From positions 1-64,000 of IMG/VR virus record IMGVR_UViG_3300006033_000016: a DNA stretch of 64,000 nt; one strand, written 5' to 3'. How positions within the stretch are numbered: the stretch's first letter is position 1; each line of letters starts with the position of its first letter. Below, in pieces: positions 1 to 8,312 of the stretch. This DNA is from a virus. Both the position numbers and the translations under genes were made by a program. Below the pieces are notes generated by a model. The model saw only the letters and a list, made by a program, of their open reading frames with translations. It searched no databases and was not told the origin of the DNA.

Positions 1-657
1 CCCCATGTCTCCCCGAGAGACCCACGCCCCGCCAGGAAGTAGGACGGCAAAGGTACTAACGCTCAGGTCCAGAAGCTCGGCCACTGTACAGGTGTTTTTG
101 CCGCCAAATAGATTGTTCCAGCGGCCTCCGATAGAATACCAATCCCACTTGGCATTGGGATTCGTAAGGTCAACGATCTTGTCTACGGTGCCATCTTCCT
201 TGTAGGTAATTTGGCAGGACCAAGAGTCCTTTCGCTCTTCTACCCACTCAGTGAAGGACATGTATTTCTTGGCAAAATCTAGCCTTTCTGTCCATCCCTC
301 AGGAATCTCGTGAATACGAGTGGAGTATCCCTTTCCGTCGTTCCAATCGCGAGAGGCCCAGGACATTCCATATCCGCCACCTGTACCTGCATAGGGTCCG
401 ATTTTTTTGGATTCTTCTGGAGTGGGAGTCCGGTAGAAGAAGTTGTCATACCTCTTGAGCAGCCTTCCACCCGGTCCATCCACAAGGTAACTAGGAGCCG
501 ACTGGTATTCTGATTGCTTTTTAAAAGTCACGTCGACTTCGACAACAAACTCATCTTTTACGCCGGTGCACTCGTACTCATGAAAAGGTTGAAGTGCCCT
601 TGCTACCTCCGCTTGATCATCCGATACCGTGACTACAGAAACAGAAAAGTGACTCAT
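1..657 (-). CDS. hypothetical phage protein, partial (3' end beyond window)
   Basis: Reading the minus strand from an ATG at 657 gives 219 open codons to the window edge, so the C-terminus is missing. The start overlaps the stop of the next gene upstream in an ATGA. The protein begins MSHFSVSVVTV and carries an aromatic motif DWYSIGGRW near residue 180; I recall this N-terminus and motif from uncharacterised phage proteins but no function is known to me. It ends a leftward operon. Confidence 0.75.
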   Translation of the reverse strand, partial: MSHFSVSVVTVSDDQAEVARALQPFHEYECTGVKDEFVVEVDVTFKKQSEYQSAPSYLVDGPGGRLLKRYDNFFYRTPTPEESKKIGPYAGTGGGYGMSWASRDWNDGKGYSTRIHEIPEGWTERLDFAKKYMSFTEWVEERKDSWSCQITYKEDGTVDKIVDLTNPNAKWDWYSIGGRWNNLFGGKNTCTVAELLDLSVSTFAVLLPGGAWVSRGDMG

Positions 658-887
658 AATTCCTCGGGTTTCTTGGAGAGACGGACCACAACTGCCTCGG
701 GCCATCCAAGCAAAGAGTTTTCTTCGTGGTAAAGTTCTGCGAGTTCTTGGGCTATTGTGGAGATCTCTTCTTGCGTGTCAGCCCATGAATGAAATGTTCG
801 GTCGGACTCTACGTAAAGTATCCAAACACCTTGGTCCTCATACGCATTGACGGTGATGAGAGCCTTAACTTTAGAGGTGTCAGTCAT
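654..887 (-). CDS. hypothetical protein, 77 aa
   Basis: Small acidic protein with no recognisable domain. It is joined by 4-nt ATGA overlaps to genes on both sides, which is the main reason to call it real; translational coupling is likely. Confidence 0.7.
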   Translation of the reverse strand: MTDTSKVKALITVNAYEDQGVWILYVESDRTFHSWADTQEEISTIAQELAELYHEENSLLGWPEAVVVRLSKKPEEL

Positions 888-1216
888 AACAGTCCTAGGT
901 TAGCTGCTAGAAGCTTAATGTACCCGCTATGAGACAAACACTTATTGATCTCTTCTGTTGGATACTCTAGTGGAAAGACCACTGTCCGAACCGATTCGCC
1001 AAAAGAGCTTGTCAAGATGTGCCTTGCTTGCTCATTTACTCTGACAGGGTCTCCATGCTTGTATAGAGTCCCTGTTTCAGAGTCGAACATCATGGCAACT
1101 TGGTCGCAGGCGTAAAGAAGTTGCTCTCCGTTAGGACACACCATAGTACGTTGAGTGGGCCTTACAAAGTAGTAAGTCCCATGCTCTAGTTTGTAGTAAG
1201 GAGTTCCGTCCATCAT
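884..1216 (-). CDS. hypothetical protein, 110 aa
   Basis: Not recognised. Its start overlaps the stop of the 256-aa gene upstream and its stop overlaps the next start, so it is an internal member of the leftward operon. Confidence 0.7.
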   Translation of the reverse strand: MMDGTPYYKLEHGTYYFVRPTQRTMVCPNGEQLLYACDQVAMMFDSETGTLYKHGDPVRVNEQARHILTSSFGESVRTVVFPLEYPTEEINKCLSHSGYIKLLAANLGLL

Positions 1217-1983
1217 TTCTCAGTAGAGAGGATAGATGCGGATTCGATACCAGTGTAAGACTTGCCGTCTACAATGACCATAGAAGGTGCCCACCCGTCC
1301 ATGACGAAGGCCTCTGCTGCTTCTCTGGACGGAAGACGATGGTCTCGCCGCCCCCAAGATTCCCTCATTGTCTTTTGGTCCCACACTGTTCCTACGGTGC
1401 ACAGATGGTCCACCAATTCTTCCGCTGTAGCGAAAACGGGAGTAATGGGGCTTCCTTCCGAAACAGTTTCCCAAACCTGCCATCCCTCCCCTGCAGGAGG
1501 CTCTTCCCGCTTCCACTCTTTACGGAGACGGTTAAGGTATTCGTCAACTACGACTCGTCCCTCTCCCTTACAGGTTTCGCAAAGGAACGAGTCTTCAGGA
1601 AGACCCAGGCTCTCAGCAATGAAGTGCATGAGATGATACATAACTAGGCGACTGTCAATGACAGTGCTGATGCCACCAATCTGAAAGGGGACGTTGTTGC
1701 CCTTCTTAAGCTTCTCCGGGCACTTCTTTTCGGCCAGCTTTTGCAGAAACAACTTGTCGAAGTCAGTGAGAGCCTCAGTATTGGGAAACAGGGCGGGGTT
1801 GACATCGTAGTGTGCCAATGAATAAAGTATGCGCCCTAGACGATTGTATCCCACAGAATACCCATAGCCAACACGACAGTCTGGGCACTCTTCTGTGCCA
1901 TCATCCGGAGGAAGAAACCCGCGCCAACGGGTGTCCAAAGGCCAGTCGAAGTCCAGGGCAACTCGCTTGATTTCTCTTCCCAT
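1213..1983 (-). CDS. hypothetical protein with two zinc knuckles
   Basis: 256 aa. Two Cys-x-x-Cys pairs (ECPDC near residue 34, CETC near residue 136, the second followed by KGEGR as in DnaJ-type zinc fingers) suggest one bound zinc. The C-terminal half has the segment SEGSPITPVFATAEEL, which I recall from actinobacteriophage hypothetical proteins. Function unknown; a nucleic-acid or structural zinc role is only inference. Confidence 0.75.
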   Translation of the reverse strand: MGREIKRVALDFDWPLDTRWRGFLPPDDGTEECPDCRVGYGYSVGYNRLGRILYSLAHYDVNPALFPNTEALTDFDKLFLQKLAEKKCPEKLKKGNNVPFQIGGISTVIDSRLVMYHLMHFIAESLGLPEDSFLCETCKGEGRVVVDEYLNRLRKEWKREEPPAGEGWQVWETVSEGSPITPVFATAEELVDHLCTVGTVWDQKTMRESWGRRDHRLPSREAAEAFVMDGWAPSMVIVDGKSYTGIESASILSTEK

Positions 1984-2011
1984 TGTCAGTACCTATTGGA
2001 TAGTTGTTGCT

Positions 2012-2293
2012 TCAAGAACGGATTTTGCGCCGGGTCACTCCATAGCGCATTTGAGAGAGGCGATGAACGTGGTTGAACGCGTCCCTGTACTCCTTCTTTA
2101 ACGACTCCAGGGTCTCAGGGTCCATCCCCCTAGCATCCCTGATTTGATGAAGAAGGTCAGAGGCTTTTTCGTTCCACCTTCGTCGAGAGGTGTCCAAGAT
2201 GTGTAGAAGAACCTTCTCCACCGTATCTGAATCCCTGCGAGTGATTTTGTCCACAAAATCACGTAAAGGATTTTGTACTGCGTCTTCCTTCAT
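2012..2293 (-). CDS. hypothetical protein, 93 aa
   Basis: Charged, mostly helical protein without a recognised domain. A copy of the repeated promoter-like motif lies about 65-80 nt upstream (2358-2374), so it probably begins a transcription unit. Confidence 0.7.
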   Translation of the reverse strand: MKEDAVQNPLRDFVDKITRRDSDTVEKVLLHILDTSRRRWNEKASDLLHQIRDARGMDPETLESLKKEYRDAFNHVHRLSQMRYGVTRRKIRS

Positions 2294-2357
2294 TTTCTTC
2301 TTTCCTTGGCTTACAAGTCAAAGGAAGGTAAGGGCCGTCTCACGACAGCAAGTCTAT

Positions 2358-2374
2358 TACTATGGCCAGGGTTC
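2358..2374 (-). promoter_or_regulatory. repeated promoter-like motif, copy 1
   Basis: Minus strand reads GAACCCTGGCCATAGTA. It sits in the gap between the 66-aa gene and the 93-aa gene and points at the latter. It matches six other copies in the window (see 17381, 22107, 33488, 35834, 51235, 12961). Promoter function is inferred from position and recurrence. Confidence 0.6.
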
Positions 2375-2573
2375 ATCCAACCATATGTTCAGGAACCATC
2401 AGCGTAACCTCTTTGCCGCTACAGATGTCCTCTACGATAGTGAGCTGCTCTTCCTTTGAATAGCCAGCCTCTGCCAACATCTGAAAGGCATAAATCAGCC
2501 CGCCCAAACCTGGTTGAAGAGGTTTTCCGGCAGGAATGGTCACCGGAACCTTAGGGTCTTTTTGTTCTTTCAT
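2373..2573 (-). CDS. hypothetical protein, 66 aa
   Basis: Small protein starting MKEQKDPKVPVT; no domain recognised. Its stop overlaps the promoter-like motif by a couple of bases and it lies 12 nt after the preceding gene. Confidence 0.6.
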   Translation of the reverse strand: MKEQKDPKVPVTIPAGKPLQPGLGGLIYAFQMLAEAGYSKEEQLTIVEDICSGKEVTLMVPEHMVG

Positions 2574-2585
2574 CGTATGCTCAGG

Positions 2586-3338
2586 TCAAAAGATGGACGA
2601 CACAATGTCACTCCGGAATTCCTCAGGAGTCTTTATGGGCTTGAAATCCCCATACTTGGTAGGCTTCACGTTTTGGCTCTTCCAATCATTTTCCACCCAA
2701 ACGTACCAAAATTGAAATGGAAAAGAGTAAAGAGAATTGGCAGGAAATTTTTCTATAATGGCAAAACTGGCCCAGCGTTCTTGCAGGTCCCCTTCGTTGG
2801 TGGTGATTATTTCCTTTGCGCGTTCAAAGGATGTGCACACACATTCCAACAGGGAACTTCCAGGAACAATGACAGTCACCGCATACAAGTACAAACTTGA
2901 GTCAGAAGAGTTGTCTTCTTGGTGGTCATCTAAGAAGGTTGCTTCGCTTGCTACTTTGTCAAGATTTTCAGAACCTAGCTTTACGTGCTCCTCTTTTTCC
3001 CACACATCCCAAACATATTCTCCCTTCAGGTAGGACACCCACTCCTCTTTTGTAACTGGGCGCCAAGTTCCTGTCAGCAGGCTCTCTTCAGGGTCTTCCT
3101 CCCACGACCACTCTCCTTCCCACACGAGAAGCCCATCCGGAGGAGGAAGAGAACCCATATAGTTATGAATACCTCCAAGTTCCTCAGCTACAGCTAGTCC
3201 ATTTCCTTGCAGGTAAAGAACTTTAAAATCTCCGTCAACACTGGCCACAAGCATTTTATTGGGACGAGGATCTCTACCGGAATCCCTGCCTAGGTCCACC
3301 GGCTCTTCCTCCACTAAAAATGCCTTTTCAACGCTCAT
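2586..3338 (-). CDS. hypothetical protein, 250 aa
   Basis: Acidic protein with many Trp and Glu residues, not recognised. A good ribosome site (AAGGAGT) lies 6-7 nt before the ATG at 3338. It is divergent from the amidase gene, whose ORF opens only 14 nt away, so their promoters must overlap. Confidence 0.75.
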   Translation of the reverse strand: MSVEKAFLVEEEPVDLGRDSGRDPRPNKMLVASVDGDFKVLYLQGNGLAVAEELGGIHNYMGSLPPPDGLLVWEGEWSWEEDPEESLLTGTWRPVTKEEWVSYLKGEYVWDVWEKEEHVKLGSENLDKVASEATFLDDHQEDNSSDSSLYLYAVTVIVPGSSLLECVCTSFERAKEIITTNEGDLQERWASFAIIEKFPANSLYSFPFQFWYVWVENDWKSQNVKPTKYGDFKPIKTPEEFRSDIVSSIF

Positions 3339-3352
3339 GATATACTCCTTAT

Positions 3353-4066
3353 ATGAAGGTCATGACCAGATTCATCGACCTGAGAAATCAGCAGAAAAAC
3401 CCCATTCCTCCGAAGGTAGTACAACGAGGAGGAAAAAAAGTAACCTATAACTTGTGCAAAAAGGGAAAGAACCGAAAGGTGTTTGAGAGAGACATGAGCC
3501 TGATTACAGGCATATGCTTCCATCAGACAGCCTGTGTATTCGGAACTCCTAACAAGAAGGATCCTGACTCTAAGTACAGGCGAGCCCTCAGTATTCCGTG
3601 TCATGGAGTAGGGTTCCTGGATGGAACGGCTGTTCTACCTTGTCCACTATCCTGGTATGTGTATCACGGAAATGAGTTCAACGAAGACACACTAGGACTG
3701 GAATTTGAGGGTCACTTTAGTGGCATACTAGATGACCCAACAACGCCGGTACGTGAAGATATTCGTACTACCTGGAAAAGACAGGAACCCACCCCATTGA
3801 CAGAGGTAGCTATTAAATGCTACCGAGACCTGACAAAAAGAGTGGTGGAGGAAGCTAGGGCCATGGGTGCGCCAATTGAATGGGCGTACGCACACAGGCA
3901 AACAAATGGAGACAAGCCGTCCGACCCAGGAGAGGCCCTGTGGAAGGCCGTAGTCATTGATTACGCGGTTCCGGTTCTTGGTCTGAAGACTCGCCCGCAG
4001 GAGACGCGTCGCGATGGAAAACCTCTACCGATTCAGTGGGACCCCAATGGAGTTGGAGGGTACTGA
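3353..4066 (+). CDS. N-acetylmuramoyl-L-alanine amidase (endolysin)
   Basis: 237 aa. Cleaves the amide bond between muramic acid and the stem peptide; in a phage this is the endolysin. Zinc-amidase features are visible: FHQTA near residue 60, HGVGF near 83, LGLEFEGH near 118, and AHRQTNGDKPSDPGEAL near 180 (histidine and late acidic/zinc residues of the Amidase_2/T7 lysozyme fold). There is no signal peptide or separate wall-binding domain, so export would need a holin. It is one of very few rightward genes and is followed by endonuclease VII. A second ATG 9 nt downstream is an alternative start. Confidence 0.85.
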   Translation: MKVMTRFIDLRNQQKNPIPPKVVQRGGKKVTYNLCKKGKNRKVFERDMSLITGICFHQTACVFGTPNKKDPDSKYRRALSIPCHGVGFLDGTAVLPCPLSWYVYHGNEFNEDTLGLEFEGHFSGILDDPTTPVREDIRTTWKRQEPTPLTEVAIKCYRDLTKRVVEEARAMGAPIEWAYAHRQTNGDKPSDPGEALWKAVVIDYAVPVLGLKTRPQETRRDGKPLPIQWDPNGVGGY

Positions 4067-4689
4067 TGAGTGGCGGAAAGCACAACTTCCACGAAAAAAG
4101 GGTGTGCCATTTGTGCGATACAGAATTTTCTCCTAGAGCGGCAAACCATAAATGGTGTTGTGAATGTGTACCGACTTCAGGATGGAGGGCGCGTGCTGTT
4201 ACTTATGGGATAGGCGTAAAGCAGTGGGAGGATCTTCTACAAAAACAAAAAGGAACGTGTGCGTTGTGTGACAGAGAGCCTACTATGATAGACCACAGAC
4301 ATGATGATGGCGTTATTCGTGGACTATTATGTAGAAGATGTAATACTCTGCTTGCAGGGATAGACGACAAGGCTTGGCTGGAAAGAGCCTCAGTGTACGC
4401 AGAAGCCAGTGCAGGGATTGTTCCTCATAAGGTGGAGGACAAAGATATATTATTTTCTACCTGTTACAGGGGACATGAAAAAACTGCGGGCAAGTTGTGT
4501 AAGACATGTGTAAACGAGGACGCACGAAGTAGGAGAATGTCTAGAACTAAGGATGAAATTGAGAGGGACTCTACATACAAGAGAAATTGGAGAAATAAAA
4601 TGAGCGAGGGGCAGAGAGAAAGGGAAAGAGAGAAGTCAAGAGAAAGAAACAAGAGGTACAGAGAAAGAAAAAGAAGTGCTTCCAAGTAG
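4066..4689 (+). CDS. recombination endonuclease VII-like HNH nuclease
   Basis: I place the start at the ATG at 4066, overlapping the amidase stop (TGATG) with GGAGGG 5 nt upstream; an upstream in-frame start at 4036 lacks this. The product is about 207 aa. The N-terminal zinc segment (CHLC, CCEC) is followed by the endonuclease VII core: LLQKQKGTCALCD, IDHRHDDGVIRGLLCRRCN, then the acidic IDDK. T4 gp49 homologues resolve branched DNA, and many phage copies act as homing nucleases. The C-terminal 60 residues are a highly charged Arg/Glu helix (positions about 150-207). Confidence 0.85.
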   Translation: MSGGKHNFHEKRVCHLCDTEFSPRAANHKWCCECVPTSGWRARAVTYGIGVKQWEDLLQKQKGTCALCDREPTMIDHRHDDGVIRGLLCRRCNTLLAGIDDKAWLERASVYAEASAGIVPHKVEDKDILFSTCYRGHEKTAGKLCKTCVNEDARSRRMSRTKDEIERDSTYKRNWRNKMSEGQREREREKSRERNKRYRERKRSASK

Positions 4690-4807
4690 CTATTTTTCAG
4701 ACTTTTCTCCAACATGTACAGGGTCTTCTGGTGTACTTTCCTTAGACAAGGACACACGGACGAGTGAAGTACTGAAGAACCTCACCAAAGAGGCCACGGC
4801 ACCTGAC

Positions 4808-4843
4808 AAAGAACCCTCCGTGTTAAAAGACGGAGGGTTCTTT
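4808..4843. terminator. bidirectional intrinsic terminator
   Basis: A 14-bp perfect inverted repeat (AAAGAACCCTCCGT and its complement) around an 8-nt loop has T-rich ends on both strands. It lies between the rightward amidase/endonuclease VII pair and the leftward run starting at 5128, so it can stop transcription from both sides. Confidence 0.85.
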
Positions 4844-4861
4844 ACGTGGCGCAGCTTTATC

Positions 4862-5128
4862 TTAGATTTCATTATTCTGTCCCTTAATGCGAGAGCGAAC
4901 AGCGTTCAATAGTTCCCTTCCCAGTTCTCTTGCCTTGTCATGAAGCTCGGCAGATCCTTTCTTGTCTCCCCTTGCCCAACGAACGTCAGCCGTAGATCGG
5001 AGGACTTTGATCTGGTGCTCTGTTTCTTCAACGTACTTAGAAAACTGTTCCTCCTCAGTGAGAGGGGAAGATTCGTTCTTCTTGAACATTGTCAAAAGAC
5101 CTTTCCACCAGTCAAGCTTGTGGCCCAT
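4862..5128 (-). CDS. hypothetical protein, 88 aa
   Basis: Charged helical protein, no domain recognised. Last gene of the leftward run, 19 nt before the terminator. Confidence 0.65.
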   Translation of the reverse strand: MGHKLDWWKGLLTMFKKNESSPLTEEEQFSKYVEETEHQIKVLRSTADVRWARGDKKGSAELHDKARELGRELLNAVRSRIKGQNNEI

Positions 5129-5131
5129 AAC

Positions 5132-5683
5132 CTACGACTTTCTCACCGCAATCCAGGTCTTACCAGCAAAAGACAAGGGCGCGGTGAATATATTTCGAGA
5201 AAGACCTACCTTGTACACCTGAGACAAATTTACTGTGGACAGAAGAACGTCAGGATCATAAATCTCATCCAAGGCACGAAGCGCCAATTCTTCTTGGGAC
5301 ATCGACTTTAGCGACTCAATGTGGTCCCTTTGGTTTTCGGGGAATGAGGCGCTGGGATCGATGTCGGATTCTGCCTCCAAGAATATCTTAGCAAGCAGCT
5401 TCACGTTCACCATGGAAAGCAATTGATCTTGGTCTTTCGCTAGAGTAGCCAGCTCTAGGTCTCCGCTTGTCAGCAGCTCAGCCAACCAAGAAAAATCTTG
5501 AGGACCCTTTGTCTCCACAAACTCAAGTGTTCCGTTGTCAACGTATTTCAAAATGGACTCTGGTGAGGGTGATTTTCCCTTCATCGCCCAGAACACGAGG
5601 GCAGCGCCGTCCTGTGCGTCTATCATGCCCCTTTTAACCATGAACTCTAGAAGGGGGATAATCTTGTTATCTGGCTCTGCCAT
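5132..5683 (-). CDS. hypothetical protein, 183 aa
   Basis: Helical protein, not recognised; 2-nt and 3-nt gaps to its neighbours place it in the same operon. No catalytic motif seen. Confidence 0.7.
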   Translation of the reverse strand: MAEPDNKIIPLLEFMVKRGMIDAQDGAALVFWAMKGKSPSPESILKYVDNGTLEFVETKGPQDFSWLAELLTSGDLELATLAKDQDQLLSMVNVKLLAKIFLEAESDIDPSASFPENQRDHIESLKSMSQEELALRALDEIYDPDVLLSTVNLSQVYKVGLSRNIFTAPLSFAGKTWIAVRKS

Positions 5684-5685
5684 AA

Positions 5686-6024
5686 CTAATCCTTTATGTC
5701 GTCAAAGTCACTCCAGTCTATATCTAAGTCCTGTACCGTAATTGTTTCATCGGGAGCAGGATCTGGCGGAGGACGTTGAGTGGCTCGTTCCATCTTTTCT
5801 TTTATGCCAGAATATTTCCACTCATGCTGTATTGAGGCCAAAGTCACCGCTTCTTGATACACCTCTTTGAGCACACCCTGAATGATGTCCAACTTCTCTA
5901 CGTACTCTTCTGGGGTAATGTCAGCAGAGACAAGAAGGTGTAGTAAAGATTGAGCTTTTCTTCTGAGATCGGGAATCTCCAGAGTAGGCAAGTCGTCAAG
6001 GTCTGGAGCGAAACGTTTCACCAC
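5686..6024 (-). CDS. hypothetical protein, 112 aa
   Basis: Predicted helical protein with an acidic C-terminal tail (DLDIDWSDFDDIKD). Such tails often mediate protein contacts; nothing more can be said. Confidence 0.7.
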   Translation of the reverse strand: MVKRFAPDLDDLPTLEIPDLRRKAQSLLHLLVSADITPEEYVEKLDIIQGVLKEVYQEAVTLASIQHEWKYSGIKEKMERATQRPPPDPAPDETITVQDLDIDWSDFDDIKD

Positions 6025-6060
6025 TCTAGATAAGAGTAAGGCGTCAGGAATTTCCCCTGC

Positions 6061-6600
6061 TTAGTATCTCCATGCGTTCAAAAGTTCTCGTAGGGTGCGT
6101 GCGATGTTATCGTGCATCCTCGACATGCCACGCTTCCCGTAGGAGGCCATCTCTTTCGCCTGCCTCCACTCAATAGAAGCTTGGGTCCAATATGATTGAA
6201 TTTGCTCTTCTTTGTACTTGCGGTATTGAGAGTAAACCTGTGAGTTGTACTCTGCGAACGTCATAGATGTATGAAGAAGACGTGTCCAAGGAACCCACTG
6301 AATGATTCCTTCCCCCTCCTTCTGTACTAATTCGTTTGAATGACGAAGAGCCAAAAAGCAGTAGGTCCAAAAAGGCTCGCCCTGAGGAGAAAGGCACACC
6401 CCTTGGTATAGCAGGACGAGGTCTTTTACTAAAAGTCCAGTTTCTTCTTCAACTTCTCGAACGCACGCGTGTTCAGGAGTCTCCCCTTCGTCTAGCTTTC
6501 CTCCGGGAAGACCAAGATCATTCGCGTTGTCTTTTCTAGATATGGACAAGACATATCCACTATTCTTGTCTACAACCACAACACAAGATGCTTGTCTCAT
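6061..6600 (-). CDS. Nudix hydrolase
   Basis: 179 aa. The Nudix box is complete (GGKLDEGE, then REVEEETG after the standard spacing, about residues 35-57), so it should hydrolyse a nucleoside diphosphate linked to another group with a divalent metal. The substrate cannot be read from sequence; NADH, ADP-ribose, dNTPs or capped RNA are all possible in phages. The C-terminal 60 residues lie outside the fold. It overlaps the upstream gene in an ATGA. Other NAD/ADP-ribose enzymes in the window make an ADP-ribose-type substrate worth testing. Confidence 0.9.
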   Translation of the reverse strand: MRQASCVVVVDKNSGYVLSISRKDNANDLGLPGGKLDEGETPEHACVREVEEETGLLVKDLVLLYQGVCLSPQGEPFWTYCFLALRHSNELVQKEGEGIIQWVPWTRLLHTSMTFAEYNSQVYSQYRKYKEEQIQSYWTQASIEWRQAKEMASYGKRGMSRMHDNIARTLRELLNAWRY

Positions 6601-7076
6601 GCCAGCCCAAGCATTTCTCTTACCATACGATAAGGAATCAATTTTGTCAGCCTCGAAGACAAAGAGAGATATTTGTGTTCGTAGTAACTTGCCTTGTGCT
6701 TATACGTCGCAAGTTCATTGGTAAGATTTCTCACCTCTTCTTCCAACAAACTATGTATTGTTCTGGGTCGGGAATCCTCCAGTTCATTCCACCGACGAAA
6801 GAAGCGTTGCGCAGCATCTAGATCTTCTTCGCCGTGCTCTTCTTCTATGTGTTCACTTGCGTCTTCTTTGTACAAGCGAACAGAAAGCTTAGGGGCATCT
6901 CTAAAGTCAGATATACCCAATTTCTTCAATGCCTTGTACCTCGCCTTACTTCTACTCTCTGCTTCTATGATCTCGTAGAATGCGGTTGTTTCATATCGGG
7001 GATGGCCGTCACTCCACTCCACGCATTCTTCATAAGGCTCAGAAGATACTTCGTAAGTTTTCATCATCGTGGTCAC
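6597..7076 (-). CDS. hypothetical coiled-coil protein, 159 aa
   Basis: The N-terminal 60 residues look globular; the C-terminal half is a predicted coiled coil with many Glu, Leu and Lys. Overlaps its neighbours by 4 nt on both sides. Function unknown. Confidence 0.7.
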   Translation of the reverse strand: MTTMMKTYEVSSEPYEECVEWSDGHPRYETTAFYEIIEAESRSKARYKALKKLGISDFRDAPKLSVRLYKEDASEHIEEEHGEEDLDAAQRFFRRWNELEDSRPRTIHSLLEEEVRNLTNELATYKHKASYYEHKYLSLSSRLTKLIPYRMVREMLGLA

Positions 7077-7888
7077 GCTTGATTCATAGGTTTGGAATAT
7101 TTACCTGCACCGGTATACGCGGGTGCTGCTCCCCTCATGTACAGAACCTTTCCTAGCAAGGAATAGATCGTTGCAGGGTACACCTCCTCTGTGTCGAAAT
7201 CCACAGAGTGTGTGTGAATGAAAGAAGGCTCACTCAGCAATGGGTCCTTGCTTGTACTAGGAACAGGTATCTCTTCTCCCTGCTCGGCGTCAAGAACTAC
7301 CTCAAACGTTCTGCCAACAAAACCAAGACGGGTCTTCCACACATGAGAGTAGGTCGTTTGCGTCCAGTAATAGGGACCTTCTGGAAGGTGTATGACCACA
7401 TCCCGGTAATGAAGCTCCTCTTCTCCTTGGTACTTGGTGTACCAGTCAGAAAATGACCAGCTAAAGTGATGGGGTAGCTCGTCACTCTGTTTCTCATAGA
7501 CAGGCTGACCCCACTTCCATAAGAGCACAAAGGGGTCTCCCTCTATGCGGGAGACACGAACGGAAGCCTCGTAATCATCGAACGGAGTAGAAGCTAGGCC
7601 CAAGGCGTAGTCAGGTACTCCCACCATCTTTCTAAGAAGCTTGTGTACGGAAGGGTTTACCTTGGCTGCCCACAGGTGAGCCCCCACCCACAAGAAGTAA
7701 GCCTCCAGTATGGCCTCTCGGTGTGTAGAAGGTACACGAATAACAAACCCAAGTTCAGGAACTTCATTGCGCCACCACTCCAATCGAGCCAGGTAGCCTA
7801 CTCCACTTTTGTCAGGGATGGACAGTAGAGACCCAGAGAAGGACGGAAGAAGAGATTCTCTGGCGAACTTGACGATTCGGCCCCACAT
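7073..7888 (-). CDS. hypothetical protein, 271 aa
   Basis: Rich in aromatic residues, soluble, no recognised motif. Coupled to the downstream coiled-coil gene by a 4-nt overlap. Confidence 0.7.
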   Translation of the reverse strand: MWGRIVKFARESLLPSFSGSLLSIPDKSGVGYLARLEWWRNEVPELGFVIRVPSTHREAILEAYFLWVGAHLWAAKVNPSVHKLLRKMVGVPDYALGLASTPFDDYEASVRVSRIEGDPFVLLWKWGQPVYEKQSDELPHHFSWSFSDWYTKYQGEEELHYRDVVIHLPEGPYYWTQTTYSHVWKTRLGFVGRTFEVVLDAEQGEEIPVPSTSKDPLLSEPSFIHTHSVDFDTEEVYPATIYSLLGKVLYMRGAAPAYTGAGKYSKPMNQA

Positions 7889-7892
7889 AACA

Positions 7893-8300
7893 TCAGACCT
7901 TCTTGGGAAGAAGGTGCTTGTACTTCTTGATTAGCTTCAATTCCTCCGGTGTCAGCTTTCGTACACCAAGAGCCTTAGCCTCATCAGAGCTAAGCTTTTT
8001 GAGCGCCTGCTGCCTTTTCACCAGCGGCTCCACCAATTTCAGGTTAGCCTGGTCTTCCTTTCTCTTCTTGGCGTCCTCTGCTGCCAATCTCTCCTCATCC
8101 ATACGTCTATGGGCAGATTCCCAGCCAGAAAAAGCAGGAAGTCTACTTCTCACTATAGACGCAACTTCGGGTATGTTGGAGATGTCGCACAGCAAAGCAG
8201 TAGCCCTGTCTAACTGATCTTTGCACTCCTTCAGTTTGGCTTCTGCCTCGGCCCGATCAATGGCTTCTCTCTCGCCTGGAAGGTAATAACTGCACGGCAT
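7893..8300 (-). CDS. hypothetical protein, 135 aa
   Basis: Starts MPCSYYLPGE and has the segment LDRATALLCDI, a pattern I recall from widespread uncharacterised phage proteins. The rest is lysine-rich helix. No function assigned. Confidence 0.7.
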   Translation of the reverse strand: MPCSYYLPGEREAIDRAEAEAKLKECKDQLDRATALLCDISNIPEVASIVRSRLPAFSGWESAHRRMDEERLAAEDAKKRKEDQANLKLVEPLVKRQQALKKLSSDEAKALGVRKLTPEELKLIKKYKHLLPKKV

Positions 8301-8312
8301 ACCTGATCTCCT

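Noticed and set aside
5-513. Rightward ORFs at the left edge
   Set aside because: They are antisense shadows of the leftward partial gene that begins at 657 and is fully open.
4711-4727. Another copy of the promoter-like motif (GACCCTGTACATGTT)
   Set aside because: It differs in the last bases and would point into convergent rightward genes.
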